Shown here: one piece after another, positions 37,817 to 47,078 of the stretch
Numbering within the stretch: position 1 is the first letter of the stretch
How the letters are laid out: each line of letters begins with the position of its first letter
Source: Roseitalea sp. MMSF_3546
GTDB lineage: Bacteria; Pseudomonadota; Alphaproteobacteria; Rhizobiales; Rhizobiaceae
Length of the DNA stretch: 64,000 nt
Assembly: GCF_030732865.1 (NCBI RefSeq)
Contig: NZ_JASHKB010000001.1
Location: 300,590 to 364,589, forward strand
Reading direction: 5' to 3'
Translations under genes and position numbers: made by a program
Notes under the pieces: model-generated
Databases searched by the model: none
The model's input: only the letters and a program-made list of their open reading frames with translations
What the model was told of the DNA's origin: nothing

Positions 37817-39667
37817 ATGAGCGAGTCCGCCCCTGCGGCCCATCCCTATCGCGTTCTGGCGCGCAAGTACCGCCCGGCCGATTTCACCGCGCTGATCGGC
37901 CAGGCGCCGATGGTGCGCACGCTCACCAACGCCTTTGCCGCCGACCGCATCGCCCAGGCCTGGATGCTCACCGGCGTGCGCGGCGTCGGCAAGACGACCA
38001 CCGCCCGCATTCTCGCCCGTGCGCTCAATTACCGGACCGATGACGTCGATCGGCCGAGCATCGACCTTGCCGTTCCCGGCATCCATTGCCAGGCCATCAT
38101 GGAGGGCCGCCATGTCGATGTCGTGGAGATGGACGCGGCGTCTCACACCGGCATCGACGACGTCAAGCAGATCATTGATTCGGTGCGCTACGCGCCGGTT
38201 TCGGCCCGCTACAAGGTCTACATCATCGATGAAATCCACATGCTGTCGGAAAAGGCGTTCAACGCGCTTCTGAAGACGCTTGAGGAGCCGCCGCCGCACG
38301 CCAAGTTCATCTTCGCGACCACCGAAATCCGCAAGGTGCCGATCACGGTGCTGTCGCGCTGCCAGCGCTTCGACCTGCGCCGCATCGAGATCGGCGAACT
38401 CACCGGCCATCTGCGCTGGGTCGCCGAACGGGAGCAGGTCGCCGTCGACGACGCCTCGCTCGCCATGATCGCGCGCGCCGCCGAAGGCTCGGTGCGCGAT
38501 GCGCTGTCGATCCTCGACCAGGCGATCGCCCATGGCAACGGCACGGTCGATACCGAGGCGGTGCGCGCCATGCTCGGCCTCGCCGACCGCTCGCGCATCG
38601 TCGATCTTTTCGAGCATGTGATGGCCGGCCGCGTCGCCGAGGCGCTCGACGGCTACAAGGCGCTCTACGATGTCGGCGCCGACCCGGTCGTCACGCTCAA
38701 CGATCTGGCCGCGTTCACCCATCTCGTCACGCGGCTGCGCTTCATCGAGGGCGCGGCCGACGAGGACCCTTCCCTGTCGCCCGACGAGCGCGAGCGCGGT
38801 CGCCGGTTCGCAGCAAGCCTGTCGGTGACCGTGCTGGCGCGCGCCTGGCAGATGCTGCTCAAGGGCATCGCTGAATGCGAGAGCGCCGCCCGGCCCTACG
38901 CCGCCGGCGAAATGCTGCTCATCCGGCTCGCCCACGCCGCGACCCTGCCGACGCTCGACGAGGCACTCAGGAAGCTCGATGACGCCCCGTCCGCGCCGGC
39001 GCCCGCCCGCCAGGCACCGGGCGCGTCCGCACCGCCGCCCTCCGAACCGGTCGGCAGCGCGCCGCATGCCCAGGCCGCGCCCGTCTCCGCCGTGGCGATG
39101 CCGCAATCGCCGCAGGGCGGGGCGGCGACGGCCATGCGCCTGGTCGCCGACGGCGCGCCGCGGCCCCAATCGCCCGCAAGCGACCCCGAGCCGGCGCCCG
39201 CGCCCGCGCCGCCGGCGGTGCGCATCGAGAGCCTACAGGATCTCGCCGACCTTGCCGAAAGGCACCGCGATCCGTTGATGAAGGTGACGATCCGCAAATG
39301 TGTCCGGCTCGTCTCGGTCGAGCCGGGACGGCTGGCCGTCAATGTCACCGAGGACGCGCCGCCGACGCTCGCCGGCGATCTGTCGCGCAAGCTCGGCGAC
39401 TGGACCGGAACGCGCTGGATCGTCACGATCAGCCGGGAGCCCGGCGGCAAGACGCTCGAGGAGGACGAACTCGACCGTCGCGACGCGCTGCTGGCGGACG
39501 CCTCGCGCGACCCGCAGGTGGCCGCGATACTGAAGGCTTTTCCGGGCGCCAGGGTCGTCGATGTGCGCCTCAACGATGCCGGTGCGGTGGACGAAGCGCT
39601 GCCGACGGCCGATATGGTAAGGGACGAAGCGGTCATCGACCCCGATGACTCCAGCGAAACCGACTGA
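37817..39667 (+). CDS. dnaX: DNA polymerase III subunits gamma/tau
   Basis: This 616-residue clamp-loader ATPase has Walker [15 protein letters not shown], Walker [10 protein letters not shown], sensor ATTEIRKVP and [10 protein letters not shown]. The zinc-module cysteines of the enteric protein are mostly absent (only [10 protein letters not shown] keeps one), which appears usual for rhizobia. An Ala/Pro-rich linker spans ~390-475 before the tau C-terminal domain. I saw no slippery A-run that would make a short gamma form. It heads a dnaX-ybaB-recR operon. Confidence 0.95.
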   Translation: MSESAPAAHPYRVLARKYRPADFTALIGQAPMVRTLTNAFAADRIAQAWMLTGVRGVGKTTTARILARALNYRTDDVDRPSIDLAVPGIHCQAIMEGRHVDVVEMDAASHTGIDDVKQIIDSVRYAPVSARYKVYIIDEIHMLSEKAFNALLKTLEEPPPHAKFIFATTEIRKVPITVLSRCQRFDLRRIEIGELTGHLRWVAEREQVAVDDASLAMIARAAEGSVRDALSILDQAIAHGNGTVDTEAVRAMLGLADRSRIVDLFEHVMAGRVAEALDGYKALYDVGADPVVTLNDLAAFTHLVTRLRFIEGAADEDPSLSPDERERGRRFAASLSVTVLARAWQMLLKGIAECESAARPYAAGEMLLIRLAHAATLPTLDEALRKLDDAPSAPAPARQAPGASAPPPSEPVGSAPHAQAAPVSAVAMPQSPQGGAATAMRLVADGAPRPQSPASDPEPAPAPAPPAVRIESLQDLADLAERHRDPLMKVTIRKCVRLVSVEPGRLAVNVTEDAPPTLAGDLSRKLGDWTGTRWIVTISREPGGKTLEEDELDRRDALLADASRDPQVAAILKAFPGARVVDVRLNDAGAVDEALPTADMVRDEAVIDPDDSSETD

Positions 39668-39680
39668 CCGGGAGAGCGAG

Positions 39681-40004
39681 ATGCGCGACATTATGGGCCT
39701 GATGAATAAGGCCAAGGAGATGCAGGAGAAGATGCAGGCCCTGCAGGCCGAGATCGAGACGCTGACGGCCGATGGCACCGCCGGCGGCGGCATGGTCACG
39801 GTGACGCTCAACGGCAAGGGCGCCATGCAGGGCGTCAGGATCGACCCGTCCGTGTTCTCCGAAGACGATGTCGAGATCCTCGAGGATCTGATCGTGGCCG
39901 CCCATTCGGACGCCAAGGGCAAGATCGAGCAGATCGTCCAGGAAAAGACCGAGGAAGTCACCGCCGGCCTGCCGCTGCCGCCGGGCATGAAGATGCCGTT
40001 CTAG
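39681..40004 (+). CDS. YbaB/EbfC nucleoid-associated protein
   Basis: This 107-residue protein begins [26 protein letters not shown], the typical long N-terminal helix. It ends [12 protein letters not shown], the conserved tail of the family. It forms dimers that bind DNA. The ATG follows a GGGAGAGCGAG ribosome-binding site 13 bp after dnaX. Position between dnaX and recR is near universal. Confidence 0.95.
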   Translation: MRDIMGLMNKAKEMQEKMQALQAEIETLTADGTAGGGMVTVTLNGKGAMQGVRIDPSVFSEDDVEILEDLIVAAHSDAKGKIEQIVQEKTEEVTAGLPLPPGMKMPF

Positions 40005-40059
40005 GGTCCGTTGGGTGTCACCGCGCGTGCTGATGCTCAGCCGACCCTAGACCGCCACC

Positions 40060-40668
40060 ATGTCATCGAAACGAATCGCAGGGCCGGAGATCGAGCGGCT
40101 GATCCAGCTTCTCGCCAGGGTGCCCGGGCTCGGGCCGCGCTCGGCGCGCCGCGCCGCGCTCGCCATGATCAACAGGCGCGAGCAGCTTCTCGAGCCGCTC
40201 GCCGCGGCCATGGCCGACGCGGCGGCCAAGGTGCGGGTTTGCTCGCGCTGCGGCAATGTCGACACTGCCGATCCGTGTTCGGTCTGCACCGATCCGCGCC
40301 GCACCGAGGCGACGATCATCGTCGTCGCCGAGGTCGCCGATCTGTGGGCGCTCGAACGCGCCGCCGATCTGCACGCGCGTTATCACGTGCTTGGCGGCAC
40401 GCTGTCTCCGCTCGATGGCGTCGGCCCCGATGATCTCAACATAGGGGCGCTTGTCGACCGCGTCGCCGAGGGCGGCGTCGAGGAACTGGTTCTGGCCGTC
40501 AACGCCACGGTCGAGGGGCAGGCGACGGCCCATTACATCACGGCCCAGCTCGAAGGCATGAGCGTCAAGATCACCCGGCTCGCCCACGGCGTGCCGGTCG
40601 GCGGCGAGCTCGACTATCTGGACGAGGGCACACTGTCGGCAGCGCTCGCGGCGCGCACCGACTTCTGA
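40060..40668 (+). CDS. recR: Recombination mediator RecR
   Basis: This 202-residue protein has the helix-hairpin-helix start ([21 protein letters not shown]), the Cys4 zinc finger ([16 protein letters not shown]) and the Toprim domain ([27 protein letters not shown]). With RecF and RecO it loads RecA at single-strand gaps. The C-terminal [20 protein letters not shown] is a family signature. Confidence 0.96.
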   Translation: MSSKRIAGPEIERLIQLLARVPGLGPRSARRAALAMINRREQLLEPLAAAMADAAAKVRVCSRCGNVDTADPCSVCTDPRRTEATIIVVAEVADLWALERAADLHARYHVLGGTLSPLDGVGPDDLNIGALVDRVAEGGVEELVLAVNATVEGQATAHYITAQLEGMSVKITRLAHGVPVGGELDYLDEGTLSAALAARTDF

Positions 40669-40766
40669 AATGCGTCCGATCCCGTGCTGCCCAGGCATCC
40701 GGCCATAGTCTCTTCGAAAAGGCCGGCATAGTGTGGCGCCATCGCAATCGCGCCCGGAGACCGCCC

Positions 40767-41987
40767 ATGATCCGCCTTGCCGCGCTCCTTTTCGCCCTCG
40801 TGACGCTCGTGCCGGCCACCGCCCATGCCGATCTGCAGGGCCAGTACGAGGCCTTTCTGCGCGAGACTGTCTGGCCGAAGGCGCGCACCGCCGGCGTCAG
40901 CCGCGCCACCTTCGACCGCGTCATGGCCGGCCAGCGCCTCGATACGGACATTCCCGGCCTCGTCCGGCCCGGCGAGACGACGCCCAGGCGCATCCGTCAG
41001 GCCGAGTTCTCCGCGCCCGCGCGCTATTTCAACGAGAACAATCTGGGCGCCATCGTCGCCCAGGGGCAGCGGCTCGCCAGCCGGCATGCCGACACGCTCG
41101 CCGCCATCGAGCGCCAATACGGCGTGCCCGGCCGCATCATCCTTGCCATCTGGGGCCGCGAATCGGCCTTCGGCGGCGTCGCCATTCCCCATGACGCGTT
41201 CCGGGTTCTGGGCACCAAGGCGTTCATGTCGACCCGGCCCCCGCTGTTTCAGGGCGAACTGGTCGCAGCGCTCACCATGGTCGAGCGCGGCCTGGCCGGC
41301 CCCGGCCAGATGAAATCGTCCTGGGCCGGCGCGCTCGGCCAGCCGCAGTTCCTGCCCTCGTCCTATCTCGAGCATGCCGTCGATTTCGATGGCGACGGCA
41401 AGCCGAACATCTGGACATCGGTGCCGGACACGCTTGCCTCGATCGCCAACTATCTGAGCCATTTCGGCTGGCAGGCCGGCCGCGACTGGGGTTTCGAGGT
41501 CGATGTGCCCGCCGAGATCTCCTGCAGCTTCGAGGGGCCGGACCAGGGCCTGACCATCCGCGACTGGGTCGCCATGGGCGTGACCCGCGTCTCCGGCCGG
41601 CCCTTTCCCGACCACGAACTGCGCCAGGAGGGCTATCTGCTCATGCCGGCGGGCCGGTCGGGGCCGGCCTTCATCGTCACGCCGAACTTCTATGTGCTCA
41701 AGAAATACAACGAAAGCGATCTTTACGCGCTGTTCGTCGGCAATGCCGGCGATCGCATCCAGTGGTCGTCGGGCCGTTTCAAGCGCCCGTGGCGGCCGGT
41801 CGATACGCTCTACCGCTCCGACATCGCCGCCATGCAGCGGGTGCTCGAGGGCCAGGGCTACGATGTCGGCGGCGCCGACGGCCTGCCCGGCTTCAAGACC
41901 CGCCGCTCCATCGGCGACTGGCAGAAGAAGAACGGCCGCGCGCCGACCTGCTTTCCCAGCACCGCCTTGCTGCGCGCCATCCGATGA
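40767..41987 (+). CDS. Lytic murein transglycosylase (MltB/SLT_2 family) with PG-binding domain
   Basis: This 406-residue protein has a cleavable signal peptide (MIRLAALLFALVTLVPATAHA). Catalytic Glu is in AIWGRESAFGGV near residue 130, within the MltB-type SLT_2 fold. A C-terminal peptidoglycan-binding domain (IAAMQRVLEGQGYDVGGADGLPGFKTRRSI) follows. It cleaves glycan strands to 1,6-anhydro products in the periplasm. A ribosome-binding site CCGGAGA precedes the ATG. An inverted repeat CTGCAAAA / TTTTGCAG (42013-42044) lies after the stop. Confidence 0.92.
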   Translation: MIRLAALLFALVTLVPATAHADLQGQYEAFLRETVWPKARTAGVSRATFDRVMAGQRLDTDIPGLVRPGETTPRRIRQAEFSAPARYFNENNLGAIVAQGQRLASRHADTLAAIERQYGVPGRIILAIWGRESAFGGVAIPHDAFRVLGTKAFMSTRPPLFQGELVAALTMVERGLAGPGQMKSSWAGALGQPQFLPSSYLEHAVDFDGDGKPNIWTSVPDTLASIANYLSHFGWQAGRDWGFEVDVPAEISCSFEGPDQGLTIRDWVAMGVTRVSGRPFPDHELRQEGYLLMPAGRSGPAFIVTPNFYVLKKYNESDLYALFVGNAGDRIQWSSGRFKRPWRPVDTLYRSDIAAMQRVLEGQGYDVGGADGLPGFKTRRSIGDWQKKNGRAPTCFPSTALLRAIR

Positions 41988-42149
41988 CCGGTTCACAGCG
42001 ATGCATTCGCAACTGCAAAAACAGCGCGGTTTGGCGTTTTGCAGCCGCGAAATCTGCGACGAAAGGATAAGGCCGACGGGCTGTTAACACCCGCGGAACC
42101 GACGGTTATCAATGGAAATCGCTGGCCGACATGCCATAATGGCGCAACC

Positions 42150-42419
42150 ATGCCCGACCAAGTCCAAGCCGATAATCAGATTTGCTACACCGCCCTTTGC
42201 GGCATGAAGACCGAGTGCGTTTCTGCCGAACCGCGCCGGCTCGGCATTCTGACACTTGCCATAACAGCGCTCCGCCGCAGCGCCTCGCGCAAGGGGTTCT
42301 GCGTCGACTGCCCCTATCGTGGCGGCTGCGCGGACCCCGACAATGCCGAGTTGCTGAACGCCCGTCCTCTCGACGTGCACGTGCCCATCAACTGGCCGCA
42401 GGATCGGGCAGCGACCTGA
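42150..42419 (+). CDS. Cys-rich small protein of unknown function
   Basis: An 89-residue protein with six cysteines in two groups: CYTALC...C near the N-terminus and GFCVDCPYRGGC near residue 60. The spacing suggests a metal site or disulfides, but I do not recognise a family. There is no signal peptide. Its 3' end overlaps the convergent XRE regulator gene by 32 bp. The ATG is preceded by little ribosome-binding sequence. The coding call rests on an open frame with strongly non-random cysteine placement. Confidence 0.55.
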   Translation: MPDQVQADNQICYTALCGMKTECVSAEPRRLGILTLAITALRRSASRKGFCVDCPYRGGCADPDNAELLNARPLDVHVPINWPQDRAAT

Positions 42420-43248
42420 TGAAGGCTCCCGCCTCGTGCGGGCGCACCGTGGCGGCGCGAATGAGCTGGTCGAAGTGCCGTGTCAGCGCGTCGATCGCCT
42501 CCTTGGCGTTCAGCACCAGGTAGAGATCGCCCACATAGACCGCCGCGCGATAGGGTCCGAACACGGTGTAGGGCGCCGAAAATGTGCGTCGGCCGTCGAA
42601 CAGGAACAGCCGCAATCCCGGATACAGGTCGTCGGCGAGCCGCGCGATCTGGCCGATCTGCTCGGCCCGCGCGGCGGCGTCCATCGCGCTCCAGACCCCC
42701 GCGCCGCGCGCCAGCGCCTCCAGCGTCTGCAACGGCATGCAAACCTCGGTATCGCTTTCGGGTCGGCGGCTGATGGCCAGCTTTTCGCGCGCATCGTCGA
42801 TCTGCGCCGCCACTGACGGCTTGGTGGCGCGCGTCTCATAGGCGATCGTCCGGTCCGTGCGCAGGAAGTCGGGGATGGTCGCCGGCACATAGCGGATCTT
42901 CGTGCCCGCCGCCTCCTGGTGCCAGCGCGCGAGCATGGCATCGCTGCGCCGGTCCTGCGCCTTTTCAAGTTCCAGTGCCGGCTTGATCGCGGCCGAAACG
43001 CCCTCGTCCTGGCTCAGGCCCAGGAGCCAGTCGAGGCTGACGCCATGGCGGGCGGCGAGCCGGATCAGCGTCTCGGCTCGCGGCAGCCGCGTCGTCTCAC
43101 CCGACAGCAGTTGCGAAAGCGCCGACCGGTCGAGCCCCACCGAGGCGGCGAAGCGCGACCGGTTCATGCCCGAGCGCGCCAGGAGCTCGCCGAGCCGCGT
43201 CCGGAACAGCCGGGAAGCGTCGCGTTTGTCGATGTGATCGGGCGCCAT
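42388..43248 (-). CDS. XRE-family transcriptional regulator with ligand-type C-terminus
   Basis: This 286-residue protein has an N-terminal helix-turn-helix (LGELLARSGMNRSRFAASVGLDRSALSQLLSGETTRLPRAETLIRLAARHGVSLDWLLG, residues ~15-75). A ~190-residue C-terminal domain may sense a ligand; it includes the YTVFGPYRAAVYVGDLYLVLN segment. It is divergent from the fatty acid desaturase gene and likely controls it. A palindrome begins 4 bp upstream of its start codon, which fits autorepression. Confidence 0.85.
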   Translation of the reverse strand: MAPDHIDKRDASRLFRTRLGELLARSGMNRSRFAASVGLDRSALSQLLSGETTRLPRAETLIRLAARHGVSLDWLLGLSQDEGVSAAIKPALELEKAQDRRSDAMLARWHQEAAGTKIRYVPATIPDFLRTDRTIAYETRATKPSVAAQIDDAREKLAISRRPESDTEVCMPLQTLEALARGAGVWSAMDAAARAEQIGQIARLADDLYPGLRLFLFDGRRTFSAPYTVFGPYRAAVYVGDLYLVLNAKEAIDALTRHFDQLIRAATVRPHEAGAFIRSLPDPAAS

Positions 43249-43251
43249 GCG

Positions 43252-43264
43252 GTTTATAATAAAC
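43252..43264. promoter_or_regulatory. Inverted repeat before the XRE regulator, likely operator
   Basis: GTTTATAATAAAC has 6-bp arms around one central base and begins 4 bp upstream of the regulator start, in the region shared with the divergent desaturase. In this GC-rich genome such an AT-only palindrome is conspicuous. It probably also overlaps the regulator's -10 region. Confidence 0.5.
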
Positions 43265-43381
43265 AAGTGGCGATATTGGGCAACAGTTTCGGGATTTGAT
43301 GACCGAATACGCGTGATTGTGCGCATTTTCGCCTGGCAAATCCTGCCGCCTCCTGCCATCGATGGCGGCAAGGACATAATC

Positions 43382-44380
43382 ATGACGACGAATCAACGAC
43401 TTGAATGGCCGACGCTTGCCATGCTCGCACTCTGCTACGGGCTGTGGCTCGCCGTCGGCCTGTGGCTGTTTCCGATCGCGCCCTGGCTTGCGCTGCCGCT
43501 CATGGCGGTGATGGCGGGCCTGCACACCTCGCTGCAGCACGAGGCGCTGCACGGCCACCCGACCCGCAATCCGGCGATCAACGAGGCGCTGGTCGCGCTG
43601 CCGCTTGCGGTCGCCTTTCCCTATCGGCGGTTCAAGGCCATGCATCTGCGCCACCACAACGATGCGCATCTGACCGATCCCTATGACGATCCGGAAAGCT
43701 GGTATCTCGACAGGGGCGAGCACGCCGCACTCTCGCCGTTCATGCGCCGGCTTCTGGCCGTCAACAACACGCTGGTCGGCCGACTGGTCGTCGGCCCGCC
43801 GCTGATGGCGTTCGGCTTTTGGCGCGACGATCTGCCAAGGCTGGTGCGCGGCGAACGCGGCGTACGCCGAGCCTGGGCCCATCATGCGCTCGGCCTTGCC
43901 GGGCTTTTCGCGATTGTCTGGGGCGCGATGGGCATCAGCCCGCTGGTCTATCTTGGCGTCGTCGCCTATGGCGGGATGGCGCTGATCGCCATTCGCACCT
44001 ATTGCGAGCATCAGTGGAAGGAGGCCGTCGACGGGCGCACCGTGATCGTCGAGCACAGCCGGGTGCTGTCCTGGCTGTTCCTCAACAACAATCTGCATCT
44101 GGTCCACCACAAGCTGCCGCGCGCGCCCTGGTATGCGCTTCCGCGGCTCTATCGGCAAAAGCGCGCGCAATGGCTGGCCGCCAACGGCGCCTATGTCTAT
44201 CGCAGCTATTGGGATATCTTCCGGACGCATGCGCTGCGCGCCAAGGAGCCGGTCGTGCATCCGGTGCTTCCGCGCGCGCCGCGCGCCGTCGACCATGGCC
44301 GCGCCTTTCAGCCGACCACAGTCGCGCCGTCTTCGGGGCCGGGCACGCATGTTCCCGTTGCCGCAAGGCCCGAGCGCTGA
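43382..44380 (+). CDS. Membrane fatty acid desaturase family protein
   Basis: This 332-residue membrane di-iron enzyme has three histidine boxes: HEALHGHP, MHLRHHNDAH and NLHLVHH. Four or so hydrophobic helices surround them. It likely desaturates or hydroxylates an acyl or carotenoid-like lipid; the exact substrate is not visible. The ATG at 43382 has AAGGA upstream. A hairpin TGCCGCC / GGCGGCA (43344-43370) ends right at that ribosome-binding site. It is followed 3 bp later by the PhnD-like gene. Confidence 0.9.
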   Translation: MTTNQRLEWPTLAMLALCYGLWLAVGLWLFPIAPWLALPLMAVMAGLHTSLQHEALHGHPTRNPAINEALVALPLAVAFPYRRFKAMHLRHHNDAHLTDPYDDPESWYLDRGEHAALSPFMRRLLAVNNTLVGRLVVGPPLMAFGFWRDDLPRLVRGERGVRRAWAHHALGLAGLFAIVWGAMGISPLVYLGVVAYGGMALIAIRTYCEHQWKEAVDGRTVIVEHSRVLSWLFLNNNLHLVHHKLPRAPWYALPRLYRQKRAQWLAANGAYVYRSYWDIFRTHALRAKEPVVHPVLPRAPRAVDHGRAFQPTTVAPSSGPGTHVPVAARPER

Positions 44381-44383
44381 GGC

Positions 44384-45082
44384 GTGATCGCCTGCCTGCC
44401 CATGTATGACTGGCCCGAACGCCGGGCCGAGACCGACGCGCTGTGGATGCGCCTTGCCGGTGCCCTGCGCCGCGCCGGCTTCAACGCGCCCGGCACGCTG
44501 ACGCGCCGCGATCGGCTCGACGACATGTGGCTGCGCCCCGATCTCCTGCTCGGCGAGACCTGCACCCATCCGCTCGAAACGGTGCTGCGCGGCCGGGTGC
44601 GCTACGTGGCGACGCCGGTCCGCGGTGCGCCCGGCTGCGGCCGGGGCACCTATCGCAGCGTCATCGTCGCCCGCCTCGACGCGCCCGACCTGCCGCCGCC
44701 CGACGACAGCCAACCGCAACTGCCCGACAGGCTCGACGGCCGGCTGGCGATCAACGAAGCCGGTTCCATGTCCGGCCATGTCGCGCTGCGCCGCGATCTC
44801 GCCGCCGCCGGCCGGCCCTGGCCCGGCGAGATCGTCGAGACCGGCGCGCATCGCGCCTCGATCCGTGCGGTCGCGTCGGGCACCGCCGACATCGCCGCGA
44901 TCGACTGCGTGACCTGGCGGATCGCACGGGCGCACGAGCCCGCCGCGCGCGCGCTCGCTGTCATCGGCTGGACCGCGGAACGGCCGGGTCTGCCGCTGAT
45001 CACCAACGGCGCGATGACGGATGCCGACATCGAACGACTGCGCAAGGCCATTGCCTGCGTGATGCCGATCGTCATTCACTGA
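44384..45082 (+). CDS. PhnD/transferrin-fold substrate-binding family protein
   Basis: This 232-residue protein begins IACLPMYDWPERRAETDALW and contains LAINEAGSMSGHVALR and a phosphonate-binding-like ASGTADIAAIDCVTWRIA, all typical of PhnD/SsuA/transferrin-family proteins. It has no signal peptide and no transporter genes beside it, so it may work in the cytosol as a sensor or enzyme rather than as a transporter subunit. The GTG start lies 3 bp after the desaturase stop. Confidence 0.8.
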   Translation: MIACLPMYDWPERRAETDALWMRLAGALRRAGFNAPGTLTRRDRLDDMWLRPDLLLGETCTHPLETVLRGRVRYVATPVRGAPGCGRGTYRSVIVARLDAPDLPPPDDSQPQLPDRLDGRLAINEAGSMSGHVALRRDLAAAGRPWPGEIVETGAHRASIRAVASGTADIAAIDCVTWRIARAHEPAARALAVIGWTAERPGLPLITNGAMTDADIERLRKAIACVMPIVIH

Positions 45083-45196
45083 CGCGCCAGGCACCCCCAC
45101 CCTCCATCCCTCCGACGTTTGCGCGGTCGGGATGAAGGGCGGAGATGAAAGGCGCAACGCGGAGAGCTCGAGGGGAGCCCCAGACCGCCGAACGGG

Positions 45197-46426
45197 CTAT
45201 TCCGGTTCGCCATCGACCACGCGCAGGCGCAGCCCGCCGGTCTTGCTCTGAGCGGTCCTGTCGTCGCCGCCCGCCGCCTGGCCAGAGCCGCTCGGCTCGT
45301 CGAATTCCAGCCCCTCGATCTTGCGGCCGCGCTTGGTCAGCTTGTCGGTCGACACGAGGATATCGTCGATGTCCTTGCTCGCCTGGCCGAAATGGGTGGA
45401 CAGCTTGCGCACCCGGTCGTCGAGCCGGTTCAGATCCTCCATCAGCCGCAGCACCTCGCCCTGGATCAGATGGGCCTGCTCGCGCATGCGCGCATCCTTG
45501 AGCAGCGCCTGGATCACCTGGATCGACAGCATCAGCAGCGACGGCGAGACGATGACCACGCGCGCCTTGTGCGCGCGCTGCACCACCGCCTCGTGGTTCT
45601 CGTGGATATCGGCGAAGATGCTCTCGGACGGCACGAACAGGAACGCGGTGTCCTGCGTCTCCCCGGCGATCAGGTATTTTTCGGCGATTGCCTTGATATG
45701 GACCTCCATGTCGCGGCGGAACTGGCGTGCCGCCTCGGTCCGGGCGCCATCCTCGCGCGCCTCGTGAAAGGCGTTCCAGGCTTCGAGCGGAAACTTCGCG
45801 TCGATGACCAGCCCCGGCGCGCCATTGGGCATGGAGACCACGCAATCGGGCCGGCTGCCGTTCGACAGCGTCACCTGAAAGCCATACGCACCCATCGGCA
45901 GGCCGTCCTCGATGATCGCCTCCATGCGGCTCTGGCCAAAGGCGCCGCGCGTCTGCTTGTTGGACAGGATCGATTGCAGTTCGACCACCTGGCCGGCGAG
46001 CTGCTGGATGTTGGATTGCGCCGTGTCGATCACCGCCAGCCGCTCGTGCAGCTTGCTCAGATTGTCATGCGCCGATTTCTGCTGTTCGGAGATCGACTGG
46101 CCGATACGCGATGTCATCGCGTCCAGACGTTTTTCGAGCGTCGCGCTCATCTCGGAGTGGCGCGCGCCGAAGACCTCGGCCATCGCCGACAGCCGACCCT
46201 GCATGTCCGATTGCGCCGACAGGATCTCGCTGACCCGCGCTTCGGCCTGTTGGGCGCGAACCCGCTCGGCCGCCAGCGCACGCCTGTGCCGGGCCGCCGC
46301 GCGCCAGAGCCCGAGCGCGGTGATCGCCGCGAGGATGACCGCGACCGCCAGCACGCTTTCGCCCAGGGTCACGACGCGACCGCCGACTTCGAGCGCCGGC
46401 GCGCTCCATGCGAATCCGCTTTCCAT
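45197..46426 (-). CDS. rmuC: DNA recombination protein RmuC homologue
   Basis: This 409-residue protein has an N-terminal membrane segment (LAVAVILAAITALGLW), a coiled-coil (~50-170) and the RmuC nuclease-like domain (PDCVVSMPNGAPGLVIDAKFPLEAW; DTAFLFVPSESIFADIHENHEAVV). RmuC limits inverted-repeat recombination. It is divergent from def, as is common in rhizobia. The start at MESGFAWSAP is chosen from family length. Confidence 0.93.
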   Translation of the reverse strand: MESGFAWSAPALEVGGRVVTLGESVLAVAVILAAITALGLWRAAARHRRALAAERVRAQQAEARVSEILSAQSDMQGRLSAMAEVFGARHSEMSATLEKRLDAMTSRIGQSISEQQKSAHDNLSKLHERLAVIDTAQSNIQQLAGQVVELQSILSNKQTRGAFGQSRMEAIIEDGLPMGAYGFQVTLSNGSRPDCVVSMPNGAPGLVIDAKFPLEAWNAFHEAREDGARTEAARQFRRDMEVHIKAIAEKYLIAGETQDTAFLFVPSESIFADIHENHEAVVQRAHKARVVIVSPSLLMLSIQVIQALLKDARMREQAHLIQGEVLRLMEDLNRLDDRVRKLSTHFGQASKDIDDILVSTDKLTKRGRKIEGLEFDEPSGSGQAAGGDDRTAQSKTGGLRLRVVDGEPE

Positions 46427-46500
46427 GGCGCCACCATAGGCGATTCGCGCCGCGCCTGCCGATTGACGTGCCGCCACGCACTGCTTAACTGGCATGCATC

Positions 46501-47028
46501 ATGATCAGACCGCTCGTCCTGTTGCCAGACCCGATCCTGCGCCAGCGCTCACGTCCCGTGGAGCGCGTCGACGACGATTTGCGCGCCCTCGCCGACGACA
46601 TGCTCGAGACCATGTACGACGCGCCGGGCATCGGCCTGGCCGCCGTGCAGGTCGGCGAGCCGATCCGGATGCTCGTCGCCGACGTCTCCGGCGAGGACGA
46701 GGAAAGGGATCCGCGCGTTCTCATCAATCCCGAGGTCGTGGCGCGGTCGGACGAACCCAATACTCATGAGGAAGGCTGCCTGTCGATCCCGGACTATTAT
46801 GCCGATGTCGAGCGGCCGGCCGCCGTGACCGTGCGCTATCTCGACCGCCAGGGCACCGAGCAGACGCTCGAGGCAGGCGGACTGATGGCGACCTGCCTGC
46901 AGCACGAGATCGACCATCTCGACGGTGTGCTGTTCATCGATCACATCTCCAAGCTCAAGCGCGACATGGTGATCAAGAAGTTCCGCAAGCTGGCGCGCCA
47001 GCGCGGCGATTCGCCCATGGTGGCCTGA
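46501..47028 (+). CDS. def: Peptide deformylase
   Basis: This 175-residue Fe/Zn metalloprotease removes the N-formyl group from nascent proteins. All three motifs are intact: [17 protein letters not shown] and QHEIDHLDG. It sits before fmt, the usual pairing of the formylation cycle genes. Confidence 0.97.
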   Translation: MIRPLVLLPDPILRQRSRPVERVDDDLRALADDMLETMYDAPGIGLAAVQVGEPIRMLVADVSGEDEERDPRVLINPEVVARSDEPNTHEEGCLSIPDYYADVERPAAVTVRYLDRQGTEQTLEAGGLMATCLQHEIDHLDGVLFIDHISKLKRDMVIKKFRKLARQRGDSPMVA

Positions 47029-47078
47029 CCGGACGGCCCGAAGGGCGCGCCGCCGGCCGAAAGAGGGGCAATTCCCCG

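Noticed and set aside
37817..39667. Programmed frameshift producing a gamma form of DnaX
   Set aside because: No A-rich slippery heptamer with downstream hairpin was seen in the linker region.
42013..42044. Inverted repeat CTGCAAAA / TTTTGCAG after the lytic transglycosylase gene as a terminator
   Set aside because: The 16-base loop and lack of a U-tract make it weak; recorded only as a note in the gene entry.
45083..45196. Possible terminator or small RNA between the PhnD-like gene and rmuC
   Set aside because: The region is convergent and C-rich but has no stable symmetrical hairpin or U-tract that I could find.
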